A stretch of 52,827 bases of DNA. It comes from Thermoproteales archaeon (lineage in GTDB: Archaea > Thermoproteota > Thermoprotei > Thermofilales > B69-G16). The notes beneath the pieces were generated by a model. The model had not been told where the DNA came from and did no database searches. It worked only from the letters and a program-made list of their open reading frames with translations. Every line of letters starts with the position of its first letter. Position 1 is the first letter of the stretch. Positions 1 through 8,325 of the stretch are shown one piece after another. The DNA lies in assembly GCA_021161825.1 (NCBI GenBank), contig JAGGZW010000095.1, forward strand, positions 1 through 52,827, given 5' to 3'. The position numbers and the translations under genes are program-made.

Positions 1-315
<315 letters not shown>

Positions 316-320
316 TACGC

Positions 321-333
321 CGCAAGGCGGCGG
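321..333 (-). other. Short GC hairpin just upstream of the 16S 5' end
   Basis: GCCGC and GCGGC arms enclose a 3-nt loop (GCCGCAAGGCGGC), a few bases upstream of the mature 16S end in the transcribed leader. It may take part in leader folding or processing. The pairing is seen in the sequence; the role is inferred. Confidence 0.5.
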
Positions 334-375
334 GGGTATACACATGTAATACGGGAGTTTGTGCTGGTCTGTCTT

Positions 376-417
376 GGATCCAAACGTCCAGCCGATATGG
401 CTGGTTTGTTTGGATCC
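376..417 (-). other. Long hairpin in the 16S leader
   Basis: A near-perfect inverted repeat. A 10-bp outer stem (GGATCCAAAC with GTTTGGATCC) and a 6-bp inner stem (CCAGCC with GGCTGG) are separated by a 2/3-nt asymmetric internal loop and capped by a 5-nt loop (GATAT). It lies about 60 nt upstream of the 16S 5' end, inside the expected leader. Pre-16S processing in archaea normally uses a leader-trailer helix with a bulge-helix-bulge; this hairpin is closed within the leader, so it may instead be a folding, anti-termination or early processing element. Confidence 0.65.
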
Positions 418-530
418 TCATCTGTGTCGCCGCAACCGGAGGCCTTCCCTTCATTATGACCCTATAGAGGGTTTACTCTGGGAGGGCCGCCGTAGGGTTG
501 CGGCTCTATTTTCTGATGGTTTGAAAGTGC

Positions 531-546
531 TTTATATATTTTACTT
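531..546 (-). promoter_or_regulatory. Putative rRNA operon promoter (BRE/TATA)
   Basis: On the minus strand the sequence reads AAAGTAAAATATATAAAGC, a purine-rich BRE-like stretch followed by a TATA box. Initiation about 25 nt downstream would fall near 507 and give a leader of roughly 190 nt before the 16S. It is the best TATA match between korB and the rRNA. The rest of 546-670 is AT-rich with no gene; it holds a weak hairpin (GAATC-TTGGTT-GATTC, 613-628) that could help end the korB transcript. Confidence 0.6.
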
Positions 547-669
547 TTAGTGTTTTATCTTTATGGCGTGCGTACATATTTTTTTATGTTTTTTGTTAAA
601 CAAATACAGCCAGAATCTTGGTTGATTCTTGATTAAAAATTCTAGATAAAGATGAAATAATTCAGCAAA

Positions 670-1491
670 TTATCGGAATCGACTGTATAATTTTGTTACA
701 TCGATATTAAATTCTGTTCTATGAGCTGGAGCTATCCGTGCTTGTCTGTATGCCAATGGTTTTTGCACTTTGTAAAATATCCCAATTGGTATTTTATCAT
801 TCCATTCGAGCGCTTTCTCTAATGCTTCGCGGAAATTTGTAGAGTCGTGATTTTCTAGTTTGTATACTCGTTCACTATAGTATTGGTAGGTATTATAGTA
901 CGTCACGCATGGTTGTAATACATCTATAATAGCAAATCCTTTATGCGTTATCGCTTCTTTCATCAGATATTTTAAATGATTTATATCGCCTGCAAAACCA
1001 CGAGCCACGAAAGTCGCTCCACTCGCTATAGCTAACAACACTGGGTTTAAAGGTTCTTCTAGTGAGCCATATGGCGTACTTCTGGATTTAAAGCCTTTAG
1101 GACTTGTCGGCGTATATTGTCCTGTTGTAAGACCAAAAACTTGGTTGTTATGAATTACAAGAGTTATATCCACGTTTCTTCGCGCTGCATGAGGCAGATG
1201 GCCTAGTCCTATGGAATAAGCATCTCCATCACCGCTAAATCCTACAACTATTAGCTCAGGATTCGCTATCTTTATTCCTGTAGCCAAAGGTAGCACTCTT
1301 CCATGTATCGTATGGAAGGAATTCACATTTACATAATCGATAATTCTGCCATGGCATCCTATTCCCGAAACCACTACCAATTTTTCAGGTTCTATTTTTA
1401 ATTCTTTCACTGCTGAAATAAACGCTGACAATATAGCATAGTTTCCACAACCAGGACACCATGCCCTTTTAACTTGAGTTTGTAGCTTCAT
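670..1491 (-). CDS. korB: 2-oxoacid:ferredoxin oxidoreductase, beta (TPP-binding) subunit
   Basis: 273 aa, the thiamine-pyrophosphate half of a 2-oxoacid (2-oxoglutarate or broad-specificity) ferredoxin oxidoreductase, which decarboxylates 2-oxoacids to acyl-CoA while reducing ferredoxin. Visible: CPGCG at residues 12-16, a GIGCHG segment at about 43-48, the TPP/Mg motif GDGD at 87-90 and the paired NN at about 115-116. The cysteines at 12, 15 and 46 fit the Fe-S ligands of the family. No separate delta ferredoxin subunit is present, typical of two-subunit crenarchaeal enzymes. Its start overlaps the end of the fused alpha/gamma gene by 4 nt, so the two are co-transcribed. Substrate preference cannot be read from the sequence. 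Confidence 0.95.
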   Translation of the reverse strand: MKLQTQVKRAWCPGCGNYAILSAFISAVKELKIEPEKLVVVSGIGCHGRIIDYVNVNSFHTIHGRVLPLATGIKIANPELIVVGFSGDGDAYSIGLGHLPHAARRNVDITLVIHNNQVFGLTTGQYTPTSPKGFKSRSTPYGSLEEPLNPVLLAIASGATFVARGFAGDINHLKYLMKEAITHKGFAIIDVLQPCVTYYNTYQYYSERVYKLENHDSTNFREALEKALEWNDKIPIGIFYKVQKPLAYRQARIAPAHRTEFNIDVTKLYSRFR

Positions 1492-3209
1492 CCTAACACC
1501 TCTTTAACTTTTTTAACTATCTCGTGAGGATAGAAAGGGCGGCCGTCGTACTTTAACAATTTCTCTTTTACGTCAACATGTAAATGCTCGTTTAGCAAGG
1601 TATTCAATAGACCTGTTCTATTATTTTCCATCAAAATTACTATTCTACCTTTTTTCAACTCTTTCCTTAGCAGCTCAACTGGAAAAGGTTCTAGAAAAAC
1701 TACTTGCAAAAGCCGTGCATTGATCCCGTCCTTTTTCAAGTCTTCAATCGCCTCTAATGCCGCACCTTTAGGACTGCCCCACGTGATTAATGTCACATCT
1801 CCTTCGCCGTAGACTTTTAGAGGAATTAATCGTTCAACGTATTGCTTGATGAATCTTTGTTTGCGAAATCTTTTGTCTATCATAGCTTTAACCTTAGAAG
1901 CTTCGCTCGTTCCGTGACCGTACTCGTCATGTTCGCTTGAATTTGCCTTTACAACAGCATTTTTGGTACCGGGTATAGCCCTGGGCGAAATCCCAGTTTC
2001 AGTTATTTTGTATCGTTTATATGGTTCGTCCCCCTTATACTCCCCCGTTATAAGCTCCCCTCTGTTAATCTTTATAAGAGACTCGTCAAACCTCCTCGTT
2101 GTCATCTGACTTTCTGCAAGATGCTTATCCGTCAGTATTATCACCGGTACTTGAAAGAGCTCCGCAATGTTAAAAGCCTCTACTGTTAGATAGAACGCCT
2201 CATCAACATCCCCTGGCGCAACTACTACTCTCGGAAATTCTCCTTGAGATGCATGTAAAACGAATCTTAAATCTCCCTGCCCTGTAAACGTAGGCATTCC
2301 CGTGCTTGGACCAGGCCTTTGAGCAACTACAATTACTATAGGCGTCTCTGTCATAGCAGCCTGTCCTAAAGCTTCAGTCATTAACGAAAATCCGCCTCCC
2401 GATGTCGCGGTCATTGCCCGAGCTCCCGCATACGCCGCACCTATTACCATGTTTATAGCAGCTATTTCACTTTCAGGCTGCAAAACAATTATATCGTATT
2501 CATTCTCTACAGTAGCTAGTAAGTGAAGAATTGGCGAAGCAGGTGTCATCGGATAAGCAGCAAAAAAACTCATCCCAGCTTTTAGCGCGCCCAGTGCTAC
2601 AGCGTCGTTTCCTGTCAATAGAATATTTTCGTTTGATTGTTTAGTTAATTTAAACGTGGTTAATCTGCGTTCATAATTTTCTACAACATATCTATAACCG
2701 TTCCAAGCTAGCTTGGAATTTATTTCAGCTAGCTCATTTCTGAATGTCCTGAAAAAAACCTTGTTTAAAACTTCGAAATCTAAGTTTAAGAGCGCAGCAG
2801 CCGCACCGATGGCAACGCTATTCCTCATAACTTTTTTCCCACCAAGTTTATAGATTATATCAGTAAATGGTACTGCTATTATTTCACGCCCGCTCTCTTC
2901 GAGATTTACTGCGGCACTCTCGTCAGCAAGTATAATTCCAGAAGACTTAACTTTTGTTTTATGCTTTACAATAGTTTCCTTGTTCAGGGCAATTAACAAG
3001 TCTATTTCATATTTTTGACTATAGACTTTTCTTTTGCAGATTCGCGCTAGGTACCATACATGTCCTCCTCTTATGAGCGAGGGATATTCATTCATGGTGA
3101 AAACATACAATCCGCATCGAACAAGCGCTTTAGCAAGCATAGTACCCGCTGCCATGACACCTGCTCCGGCTTCCCCCCCGATTAGGACATTGATATCTAA
3201 GTTTCGCAT
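1488..3209 (-). CDS. korA: 2-oxoacid:ferredoxin oxidoreductase, fused gamma-alpha subunit
   Basis: About 573 aa. The N-terminal ~190 residues are the gamma domain (GGEAGAGV near the start, RGGH in the first 60 residues). The rest is the alpha pyrimidine-binding domain, with AAYPMTPASP, SGGGFSLMTE and the C-terminal ILMENNRTGLL segment. This gamma-alpha fusion is the form found in Sulfolobus-like two-subunit enzymes. The frame is open from a GTG at 3221, but the ATG at 3209 has GAGG 4 nt upstream and gives the family N-terminus MRNLDINVLIGG, so I prefer it. An AT-rich TATA-like stretch lies near 3258-3275. First gene of the korA-korB operon. Confidence 0.94.
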   Translation of the reverse strand: MRNLDINVLIGGEAGAGVMAAGTMLAKALVRCGLYVFTMNEYPSLIRGGHVWYLARICKRKVYSQKYEIDLLIALNKETIVKHKTKVKSSGIILADESAAVNLEESGREIIAVPFTDIIYKLGGKKVMRNSVAIGAAAALLNLDFEVLNKVFFRTFRNELAEINSKLAWNGYRYVVENYERRLTTFKLTKQSNENILLTGNDAVALGALKAGMSFFAAYPMTPASPILHLLATVENEYDIIVLQPESEIAAINMVIGAAYAGARAMTATSGGGFSLMTEALGQAAMTETPIVIVVAQRPGPSTGMPTFTGQGDLRFVLHASQGEFPRVVVAPGDVDEAFYLTVEAFNIAELFQVPVIILTDKHLAESQMTTRRFDESLIKINRGELITGEYKGDEPYKRYKITETGISPRAIPGTKNAVVKANSSEHDEYGHGTSEASKVKAMIDKRFRKQRFIKQYVERLIPLKVYGEGDVTLITWGSPKGAALEAIEDLKKDGINARLLQVVFLEPFPVELLRKELKKGRIVILMENNRTGLLNTLLNEHLHVDVKEKLLKYDGRPFYPHEIVKKVKEVLG

Positions 3210-3409
3210 AAGCCTCAACACATTAACATGGGACGGGGTGAAATTAAACCATTAGCATTCATATTTAATAAATTATACTTGTTTATTATTTTATTTTTTT
3301 AATTTATTACCCTATATTACTAAATTATTTTTAGTAATATTATTACATATGTCTTTATAAAATTGCATTGTTGAGAGATTAACCTTTCTAACAATATTTA
3401 TTGAGCTAT

Positions 3410-4033
3410 TCATAGTGAAACATTGCTCTTAATGTTCTCGATTGATGTTAAAAATTGATACCTTATAGTTGGAGTAGTTTGCTCAATCTCTGCTAGTAAT
3501 TTTTCAATTTTTTTAAAACTAGTTCGAAACGGAACTATAGGTAGCTTATTCAATGCAGCATATGTCTCTATGTGTTTGCGAGGAAATTTCGCAAGTGGCA
3601 AGATATATTTCAAAGTTAAAAAATTCAGCCTTAACTTAATCAGAGAACGTAGAAATGTTACTGATGCTGATTCTAGTGAGAAAGGCAGTATTTGCACGAA
3701 GCTATCATCTACGCTGGGAACAGTTTCTATTCTGTATCTAGCTGTTATCCAGCTTATGAGAGGATTCTTTTCATATTCGATTACCACAAAGCTTGTATTT
3801 TTTATTTTTCTAGATACAATACGGATTATTACGATAGTTTCTGTACTTTCCAAACCAAGAACTGCAAATTTACGCTTTCTTTTCGCTTCTTCCCTTAAAG
3901 CTTTCATAACTCCTTTTTCTACTCGTTTTATCAAACACCTCGCGCAAAGTTTCTCTCCGCTTGCACGTGAGTAAACTATGCTGGGTCTCTTTCTGCAAAG
4001 ACTACATGTACTCATGTAAATATTTGATGTCAT
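3410..4033 (-). CDS. Degenerate TtuA/Ncs6-like protein (zinc ribbon kept, PP-loop lost)
   Basis: 207 aa. Residues 10-45 (CSLC...LCARC, cysteines 10, 13, 30, 33) match the N-terminal zinc finger of the TtuA/Ncs6 tRNA 2-thiolation family. The C-terminal ~50 residues (AALNKLPIVPF..., then LLAEIEQTTPTIRYQFLTSI) resemble the family's C-terminal segment. Between them, where the ATP-pyrophosphatase motif SGGKDS should be, the protein reads LGLESTETI (about 59-67). The central part with the catalytic cysteines appears missing, making it about 100 residues shorter than normal. The frame is intact, so it is probably an expressed pseudoenzyme rather than a pseudogene. A second possible start is Met7. 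A 12-bp palindrome lies just upstream. Confidence 0.65.
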   Translation of the reverse strand: MTSNIYMSTCSLCRKRPSIVYSRASGEKLCARCLIKRVEKGVMKALREEAKRKRKFAVLGLESTETIVIIRIVSRKIKNTSFVVIEYEKNPLISWITARYRIETVPSVDDSFVQILPFSLESASVTFLRSLIKLRLNFLTLKYILPLAKFPRKHIETYAALNKLPIVPFRTSFKKIEKLLAEIEQTTPTIRYQFLTSIENIKSNVSL

Positions 4034-4037
4034 CTAT

Positions 4038-4049
4038 ACCACTAGTGGT
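4038..4049. promoter_or_regulatory. Perfect 12-bp palindrome at the TtuA-like gene start
   Basis: ACCACTAGTGGT is a perfect palindrome lying between a TATA-like element (CATTATATTTAGG on minus, about 4052-4064) and the start codon at 4033, about where transcription would begin. That is a plausible operator position. It also lies in the divergent intergenic region with the plus-strand gene at 4130, which has its own TATA (AACTTATATAAG near 4090-4101). Binding is inferred only from symmetry and position. Confidence 0.4.
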
Positions 4050-4129
4050 GCCCTAAATATAATGTCTTCTAGGTAATAATATGGTGTGTAAACTTATATA
4101 AGTGAGACAACAGGGCAAAATGTGAAAAT

Positions 4130-4615
4130 ATGAAATGGCAATTTTATTATAAAGCATATGGCGATCCTAAATTATTAGGTGAAGTTTTATTTTTGGCATT
4201 TAAGCGAATAAACAATTATAGCGATCAATATCCTATCGATGTAGCTGGTCATGGACCGCACTGGGGAATCAGAAAAATCTTGGTTCAGCCCTTAGAAAAA
4301 CATAAGCAGTTCGAGCTGGTAGATGAAATATTCCCCTCCAATGCAATTGAAGAATACAACGTCTATGATATAAAGATACAGTATTCCTATCCTAGAAAAG
4401 GAAAAAAGGGTTATGCAACACAAGACTACTACCGCGTAAGTATACACTATAATCCAGAAGAACAGATTTTGTTATTTGATTTTGTTAGAAGGAGGGGTCT
4501 GGGTAGAACATCTCCGATGTTCATATTGTCTTTATTAGAAGAAAAAATAACGGAAATAGCTTACGAAAGGGAAGAGTATAGAGACGTGGCGATTGCTAGA
4601 TTGACTGTTTGTTGA
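4130..4615 (+). CDS. Hypothetical protein, 161 aa
   Basis: I do not recognise this family. It is an intact soluble protein with no signal peptide or membrane segment and mixed alpha/beta character. It has a central GHGPHWGIRKI segment, several Tyr/Arg-rich stretches and a C-terminal helix (LSLLEEKITEIAYEREEY). A TATA box (AACTTATATAAG) about 30 nt upstream would make the mRNA nearly leaderless. It ends exactly where the convergent tmk stop begins. It is divergent from the TtuA-like gene, so the two may share regulation. Confidence 0.75.
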   Translation: MKWQFYYKAYGDPKLLGEVLFLAFKRINNYSDQYPIDVAGHGPHWGIRKILVQPLEKHKQFELVDEIFPSNAIEEYNVYDIKIQYSYPRKGKKGYATQDYYRVSIHYNPEEQILLFDFVRRRGLGRTSPMFILSLLEEKITEIAYEREEYRDVAIARLTVC

Positions 4616-5218
4616 TTATAATTCCACATTCATTTCAGCGACCACAATGTCTATAATTCTCTCATGAACTTTGGCTATGGGTTGGCTGGCATCTATGATA
4701 TAGCCATTTTCTTCCTGAGCTAATTGTATGAAATTTTTACGAACAATTTCCAGCTTATTATTCTCGAATAACTCAAAGCCGAACCTCGAGACTTTTATAC
4801 GTTCAAGCGCCACTTCGACAGGAACATCGAGCACTATCAACACGTTAGGCTTCAAGAAGGGAGAATTTACTGCTATCAACCATTCCTTATTGCAATTCAG
4901 TGAACCATATGCTATTGATGAATATTTGTACCTATCCGTGATCACAACCTTACCTTGTCTCAAGGCGGGAATTACTAACTGATTTACATGATGACTTCTA
5001 TCTGCAGCGAAAAGCAGCTGCAATGTTGCTGGGTCTGTTTTCCATTCACCCCTAAGCGCGGCTTTTATCAATCCTCCAACTAAGCCATCGGTGGGCTCTT
5101 TTGTTAATACTGCAGGATGTCCTTTTTCTAAAAATTTTTCATATAGAAGCCTTGCTTGGGTAGATAGTCCAGCTCCATCTATACCTTCTATCGCTATAAA
5201 GTATCCTTCCTTCATCAA
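4616..5218 (-). CDS. tmk: Thymidylate kinase (dTMP kinase), unusual P-loop
   Basis: 200 aa, the usual length. The family phosphorylates dTMP to dTDP. Visible: N-terminal IAIEGIDGAGLST (P-loop, residues 8-20), the DRY motif in DRYKYSSIAYGS near residue 95, and the PNVLIVLDVPVEVALERI core strand and helix. The P-loop has leucine (codon CTA) at residue 18 where nearly all P-loop kinases have the phosphate-binding lysine. The nucleotide sequence is clean and in frame there. It follows ubiD on the same strand after about 50 nt, so it is probably the last gene of the argF-secE-spt5-ubiD-tmk run. Activity with the altered P-loop is uncertain. Confidence 0.85.
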   Translation of the reverse strand: MMKEGYFIAIEGIDGAGLSTQARLLYEKFLEKGHPAVLTKEPTDGLVGGLIKAALRGEWKTDPATLQLLFAADRSHHVNQLVIPALRQGKVVITDRYKYSSIAYGSLNCNKEWLIAVNSPFLKPNVLIVLDVPVEVALERIKVSRFGFELFENNKLEIVRKNFIQLAQEENGYIIDASQPIAKVHERIIDIVVAEMNVEL

Positions 5219-5268
5219 AAGGAAGTATCCGTTTTTCTATATCAACTTTTTGCGCGAACTAATTAAAC

Positions 5269-6567
5269 TTATATTTTCTTAATAAAGTGTTCTCTAGGCT
5301 TGTTGAGAGGTATCGTAGCATCTATACCAAGTTTTGATGTTAACATTTTTTCCTGATCTGCGGAGGGATCTAAACTAGACCCGCGAACTCCAGAGATTAT
5401 GAGTAAATCTTTATCCGGTTGCATGCGTGTTACCATAGCCCACTCTATTTCTACTGGATTATCTACATTAATGTCTTCATCAACCACTATCACCATCTTG
5501 AGTGAGGGATGAGCGGCAAAAGCGGCCAACATAGCATTTTTCGGATCTCCTTCATTTACTTTCTGTATGGATATGACGCAACTTAACCATCCGCAACCTC
5601 CATCGGTAAGCCTCACCTCTTTTACCGATGGAACAACATTCTTAACTGCATGCCATATTTTCGCCTCCCTATAAAAACCCATCAAAAGTTTGTGCTCGGT
5701 ACCAGCCGGCAATATGGCTTGATATATCGGCTTCTCTTTTTTAACTAGTATCCTGTCAACTCTGAGCACAGGTTGACGTCTTTTAATATCATGAGTACCC
5801 GTTATGTCAACAAAAGGACCTTCCCATTCCTCTCTATCGATTAAAATTTCACCTTCCAATATAATTTCGCAATCTGTAGGCAGAAGCAAACCGCTCACAT
5901 TGCTTTTAAAAACTGTTAGGCCATTTAACAATTTTGCAGCAACTTTCAATTCATCCACTCCGTAAGGAGGAGAGGATGCTGCAGCCAATAGCAGAAAGGG
6001 ATGCACCCCCAGAAGAACAGCAACTTTTAAATTTTCACCTCTTTTTTTAGCTTTTTGTAAAATACGATATAGGTGCCGCGGGACTATTCTTATCACTAAA
6101 TGCTTTTCGTCGATAACAAGCATGCGGTGAATCGACATATTTTGAAATTTTTCTTCACAATCTTTTGCAACAACAATACCAGCTGTAATATAAGGACCAG
6201 CATCACCTTCATAATATGTTAAGATCGGTAAATCGTTAAGATCTCCTTCAAAAGCTTCTAAGTTTTTTGGCTTGCTTGTTACTAAAACATCAGCTGGATG
6301 CTCGCAAGCATCTAATAATCTCTTGTAAGCATTTACATGATTAGCAACTTCAAAAATTTCTAATAACTGCTTTCTATTAAGAATGGTATTTGCCACAACT
6401 TTAAACGGTTTATAATCAATATTTTCAAATAATACTATCATCTTTGCATCGTACTGCTTGATTAATTTCGTTGCCTGATACTTAGATGAAAACACTTCTT
6501 TTACTTTTAAAACTCTTCCTCTTGCTGTCTCTTTTTCAAGAAACTCCCTAAGTTGACCGGATTTCAT
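5269..6567 (-). CDS. UbiD-family decarboxylase (candidate anhydromevalonate phosphate decarboxylase)
   Basis: About 432 aa, a UbiD-type prenyl-FMN-dependent decarboxylase. Visible: the family motif EGPFVDITG in the middle, the upstream LPILTYYEGDAGPYITAGIV segment, and a C-terminal domain with MVIVVDEDINVDNPVEIEWA. Archaea using the modified mevalonate pathway (known from Aeropyrum) employ a UbiD homologue of this size to decarboxylate trans-anhydromevalonate 5-phosphate; that role is the likeliest but is inferred. No UbiX-type flavin prenyltransferase is in the window. The frame opens at 6606 inside spt5. The ATG at 6567 gives the typical N-terminus MKSGQLREFLE and only a 20-nt overlap, so it is preferred. 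Confidence 0.85.
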   Translation of the reverse strand: MKSGQLREFLEKETARGRVLKVKEVFSSKYQATKLIKQYDAKMIVLFENIDYKPFKVVANTILNRKQLLEIFEVANHVNAYKRLLDACEHPADVLVTSKPKNLEAFEGDLNDLPILTYYEGDAGPYITAGIVVAKDCEEKFQNMSIHRMLVIDEKHLVIRIVPRHLYRILQKAKKRGENLKVAVLLGVHPFLLLAAASSPPYGVDELKVAAKLLNGLTVFKSNVSGLLLPTDCEIILEGEILIDREEWEGPFVDITGTHDIKRRQPVLRVDRILVKKEKPIYQAILPAGTEHKLLMGFYREAKIWHAVKNVVPSVKEVRLTDGGCGWLSCVISIQKVNEGDPKNAMLAAFAAHPSLKMVIVVDEDINVDNPVEIEWAMVTRMQPDKDLLIISGVRGSSLDPSADQEKMLTSKLGIDATIPLNKPREHFIKKI

Positions 6568-7057
6568 CACTTTCTGCCCGTTGTATAATTTTAATATAGT
6601 CAGCATTTATCGTAATCGGAAGAGGGTATGCGGCCTCCGAAATCTCTACTTTAACCTCTCCTCTCGACTTATCAACATAAACTACTTTGCCCCTCATTCC
6701 TATAAATGGTCCCCCGGTAATTTCTACTATATCATTTACTCCTATTGTTTCAATAATTGGTCTCGGCATAATGTACTTCTCTATATCCTGATAGCTTAGA
6801 AAACCTTTTACAACACCCTTGGCATGCCTAAGACCGCTCGTTAAGCTTGAAAGTATAAATGGCATTTCAGTTTCAAGAAAAATTGCTCCCTTAACTTCCT
6901 CTACGACAACAATAGATTTCACAGGGAAAGCTTGTTTTATTATAGTCTTTCTCGATTTTCTCATAGCTTCTAACCGGCTCTCTAGCATTATAGCTACGTT
7001 GTACTCTTGCCCAACTGTTGTTCTTAAGGCAACAAAGCGCCCCTTAAGCTCGCTCAT
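6548..7057 (-). CDS. spt5: Transcription elongation factor Spt5 (NusG)
   Basis: 169 aa. The N-terminal NGN domain starts FVALRTTVGQEYNVAIML and the C-terminal KOW domain reads GPFIGMRGKVVYVDKSRGEV. Spt5 with Spt4 closes the RNA polymerase clamp and promotes processivity. It lies 23 nt after secE, the conserved archaeal secE-spt5 pair. The usual L11-L1-L10 ribosomal genes do not follow; a UbiD gene does, overlapping the 3' end. Confidence 0.95.
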   Translation of the reverse strand: MSELKGRFVALRTTVGQEYNVAIMLESRLEAMRKSRKTIIKQAFPVKSIVVVEEVKGAIFLETEMPFILSSLTSGLRHAKGVVKGFLSYQDIEKYIMPRPIIETIGVNDIVEITGGPFIGMRGKVVYVDKSRGEVKVEISEAAYPLPITINADYIKIIQRAESDEIRST

Positions 7058-7080
7058 TATATCACCCTGAGTATAATATA

Positions 7081-7350
7081 CTATCTAGCTGTTCTATATC
7101 TATAAAGCAAAAACCCTATTATAACAGCTACTATGCTTATAATGCTTATTATAACATACTCCTTCGGAATGCTTCCTATAGGTCTAAACTGCAGCGCTGA
7201 TCCCAACAACTGAAAAATGTAACCCAAGCTTCCAAGAATTGCACAGCCTATCAATACGACTTTTAAGGTTAACATGAACTCCTTTTTTTGCGGTTTCCTA
7301 GTAAACTTTACCACCATAACGTAACTTTTTATCTTCTCGGACAAACCCAT
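7081..7350 (-). CDS. secE: Preprotein translocase SecE / Sec61-gamma, with a second C-terminal membrane helix
   Basis: 89 aa. The N-terminal amphipathic part with KFTRKPQKKEFMLTLK followed by a membrane helix (about 31-50) is the Sec61-gamma signature, the clamp subunit of the SecYEG channel. Archaeal homologues are usually about 60 aa with one membrane span. Here about 30 extra residues include a strong second hydrophobic segment (about 65-83) ending in a basic YRYRTAR tail. Position between argF (6 nt) and spt5 (23 nt) supports identity. Confidence 0.88.
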   Translation of the reverse strand: MGLSEKIKSYVMVVKFTRKPQKKEFMLTLKVVLIGCAILGSLGYIFQLLGSALQFRPIGSIPKEYVIISIISIVAVIIGFLLYRYRTAR

Positions 7351-7356
7351 ACAATC

Positions 7357-8286
7357 TCACCCCAACAAATGTTTTAAAACTGCCTTTGCTGTATGTAAAC
7401 GATTTTCGGCTTGATCAAAAACAACTGAATGCTTAGAATTCTCTATAACCTCATCTACTACTTCCTCACCTCTATGAGCAGGAAGGCAATGCATAAAAAT
7501 ACAGTCATCTTTTGCGAGCTTCAGTAAATCCGAGCTAACTTGATATCTTGGCATAAAAATCTTAATTCTTTTTTCTCGCTCTGCCTCCTGTCCCATACTC
7601 ACAAAAACATCTGTGTATATAACATCTGCTGAGTTAGCGGCTTCTTTAGGATCTTCAGTTACCTCTATGAATGCTCCAGATTTTTCTGCATCATCTAATA
7701 AAGATTCTAGAAGATGCAGGTCAGGCGAGTACTCTCGAGGACAGGCAATAGACAAATAAAGCCCAAGTTTTGCTGAAACAACAATTAGAGAATTCAACAC
7801 GTTATCTGTTCCATCGCCAATAAATGCTATTTTTAAACCCTTAAGCTTACCCTTTTTTTCGAGAATCGTTTGAATATCTGCGAGTGCTTGGAGGGGATGA
7901 AATTTGTCGCTAAGCGCGTTTACAACTGGTATAGACGAGTATTGTGCCATGATTTCCAAATCTTCATGCCTGTATACTCTGGCTATGACCATGTCAAAGT
8001 ATCGGCTTAATACACGTGCAGTGTCTTTGACAGGCTCGCCTCTTCTAAGCTGCAGCTCATCTTTAGTAAAGCTATAAACAAATCCCCCAAGCTCGTTGAT
8101 GGCAACCATTAAAGAGGCTTTAGTTCTTGTCGAGGGTTTCTCGAATATCAACGCTATGGATTTTCCTTCTAAAAATTTTTGAACTCTTAAGCCTCGCTTT
8201 CTATCCTTCTTAAATTTTATTGCAAGATTTATTATCTCCATGATTTCTTCGCTTCCATAGTCGACTAGATTTAAAAGATGCCTCAT
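7357..8286 (-). CDS. argF: Ornithine carbamoyltransferase
   Basis: 309 aa, full length. It makes citrulline from ornithine and carbamoyl phosphate in arginine synthesis. Visible: the carbamoyl-phosphate site KPSTRTKAS (around residue 50), the HPLQALADIQT motif mid-protein, and the catalytic HCLPAHRGEEV near the C-terminus, where the HCLP cysteine distinguishes it from aspartate carbamoyltransferase. First gene of the run argF-secE-spt5-ubiD-tmk. A TATA box at about 8328-8340 would place the RNA start near 8305. Confidence 0.96.
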   Translation of the reverse strand: MRHLLNLVDYGSEEIMEIINLAIKFKKDRKRGLRVQKFLEGKSIALIFEKPSTRTKASLMVAINELGGFVYSFTKDELQLRRGEPVKDTARVLSRYFDMVIARVYRHEDLEIMAQYSSIPVVNALSDKFHPLQALADIQTILEKKGKLKGLKIAFIGDGTDNVLNSLIVVSAKLGLYLSIACPREYSPDLHLLESLLDDAEKSGAFIEVTEDPKEAANSADVIYTDVFVSMGQEAEREKRIKIFMPRYQVSSDLLKLAKDDCIFMHCLPAHRGEEVVDEVIENSKHSVVFDQAENRLHTAKAVLKHLLG

Positions 8287-8325
8287 CCTGATCCTCTCTA
8301 CGCTAGGTATCTCTATCAGAGTATA

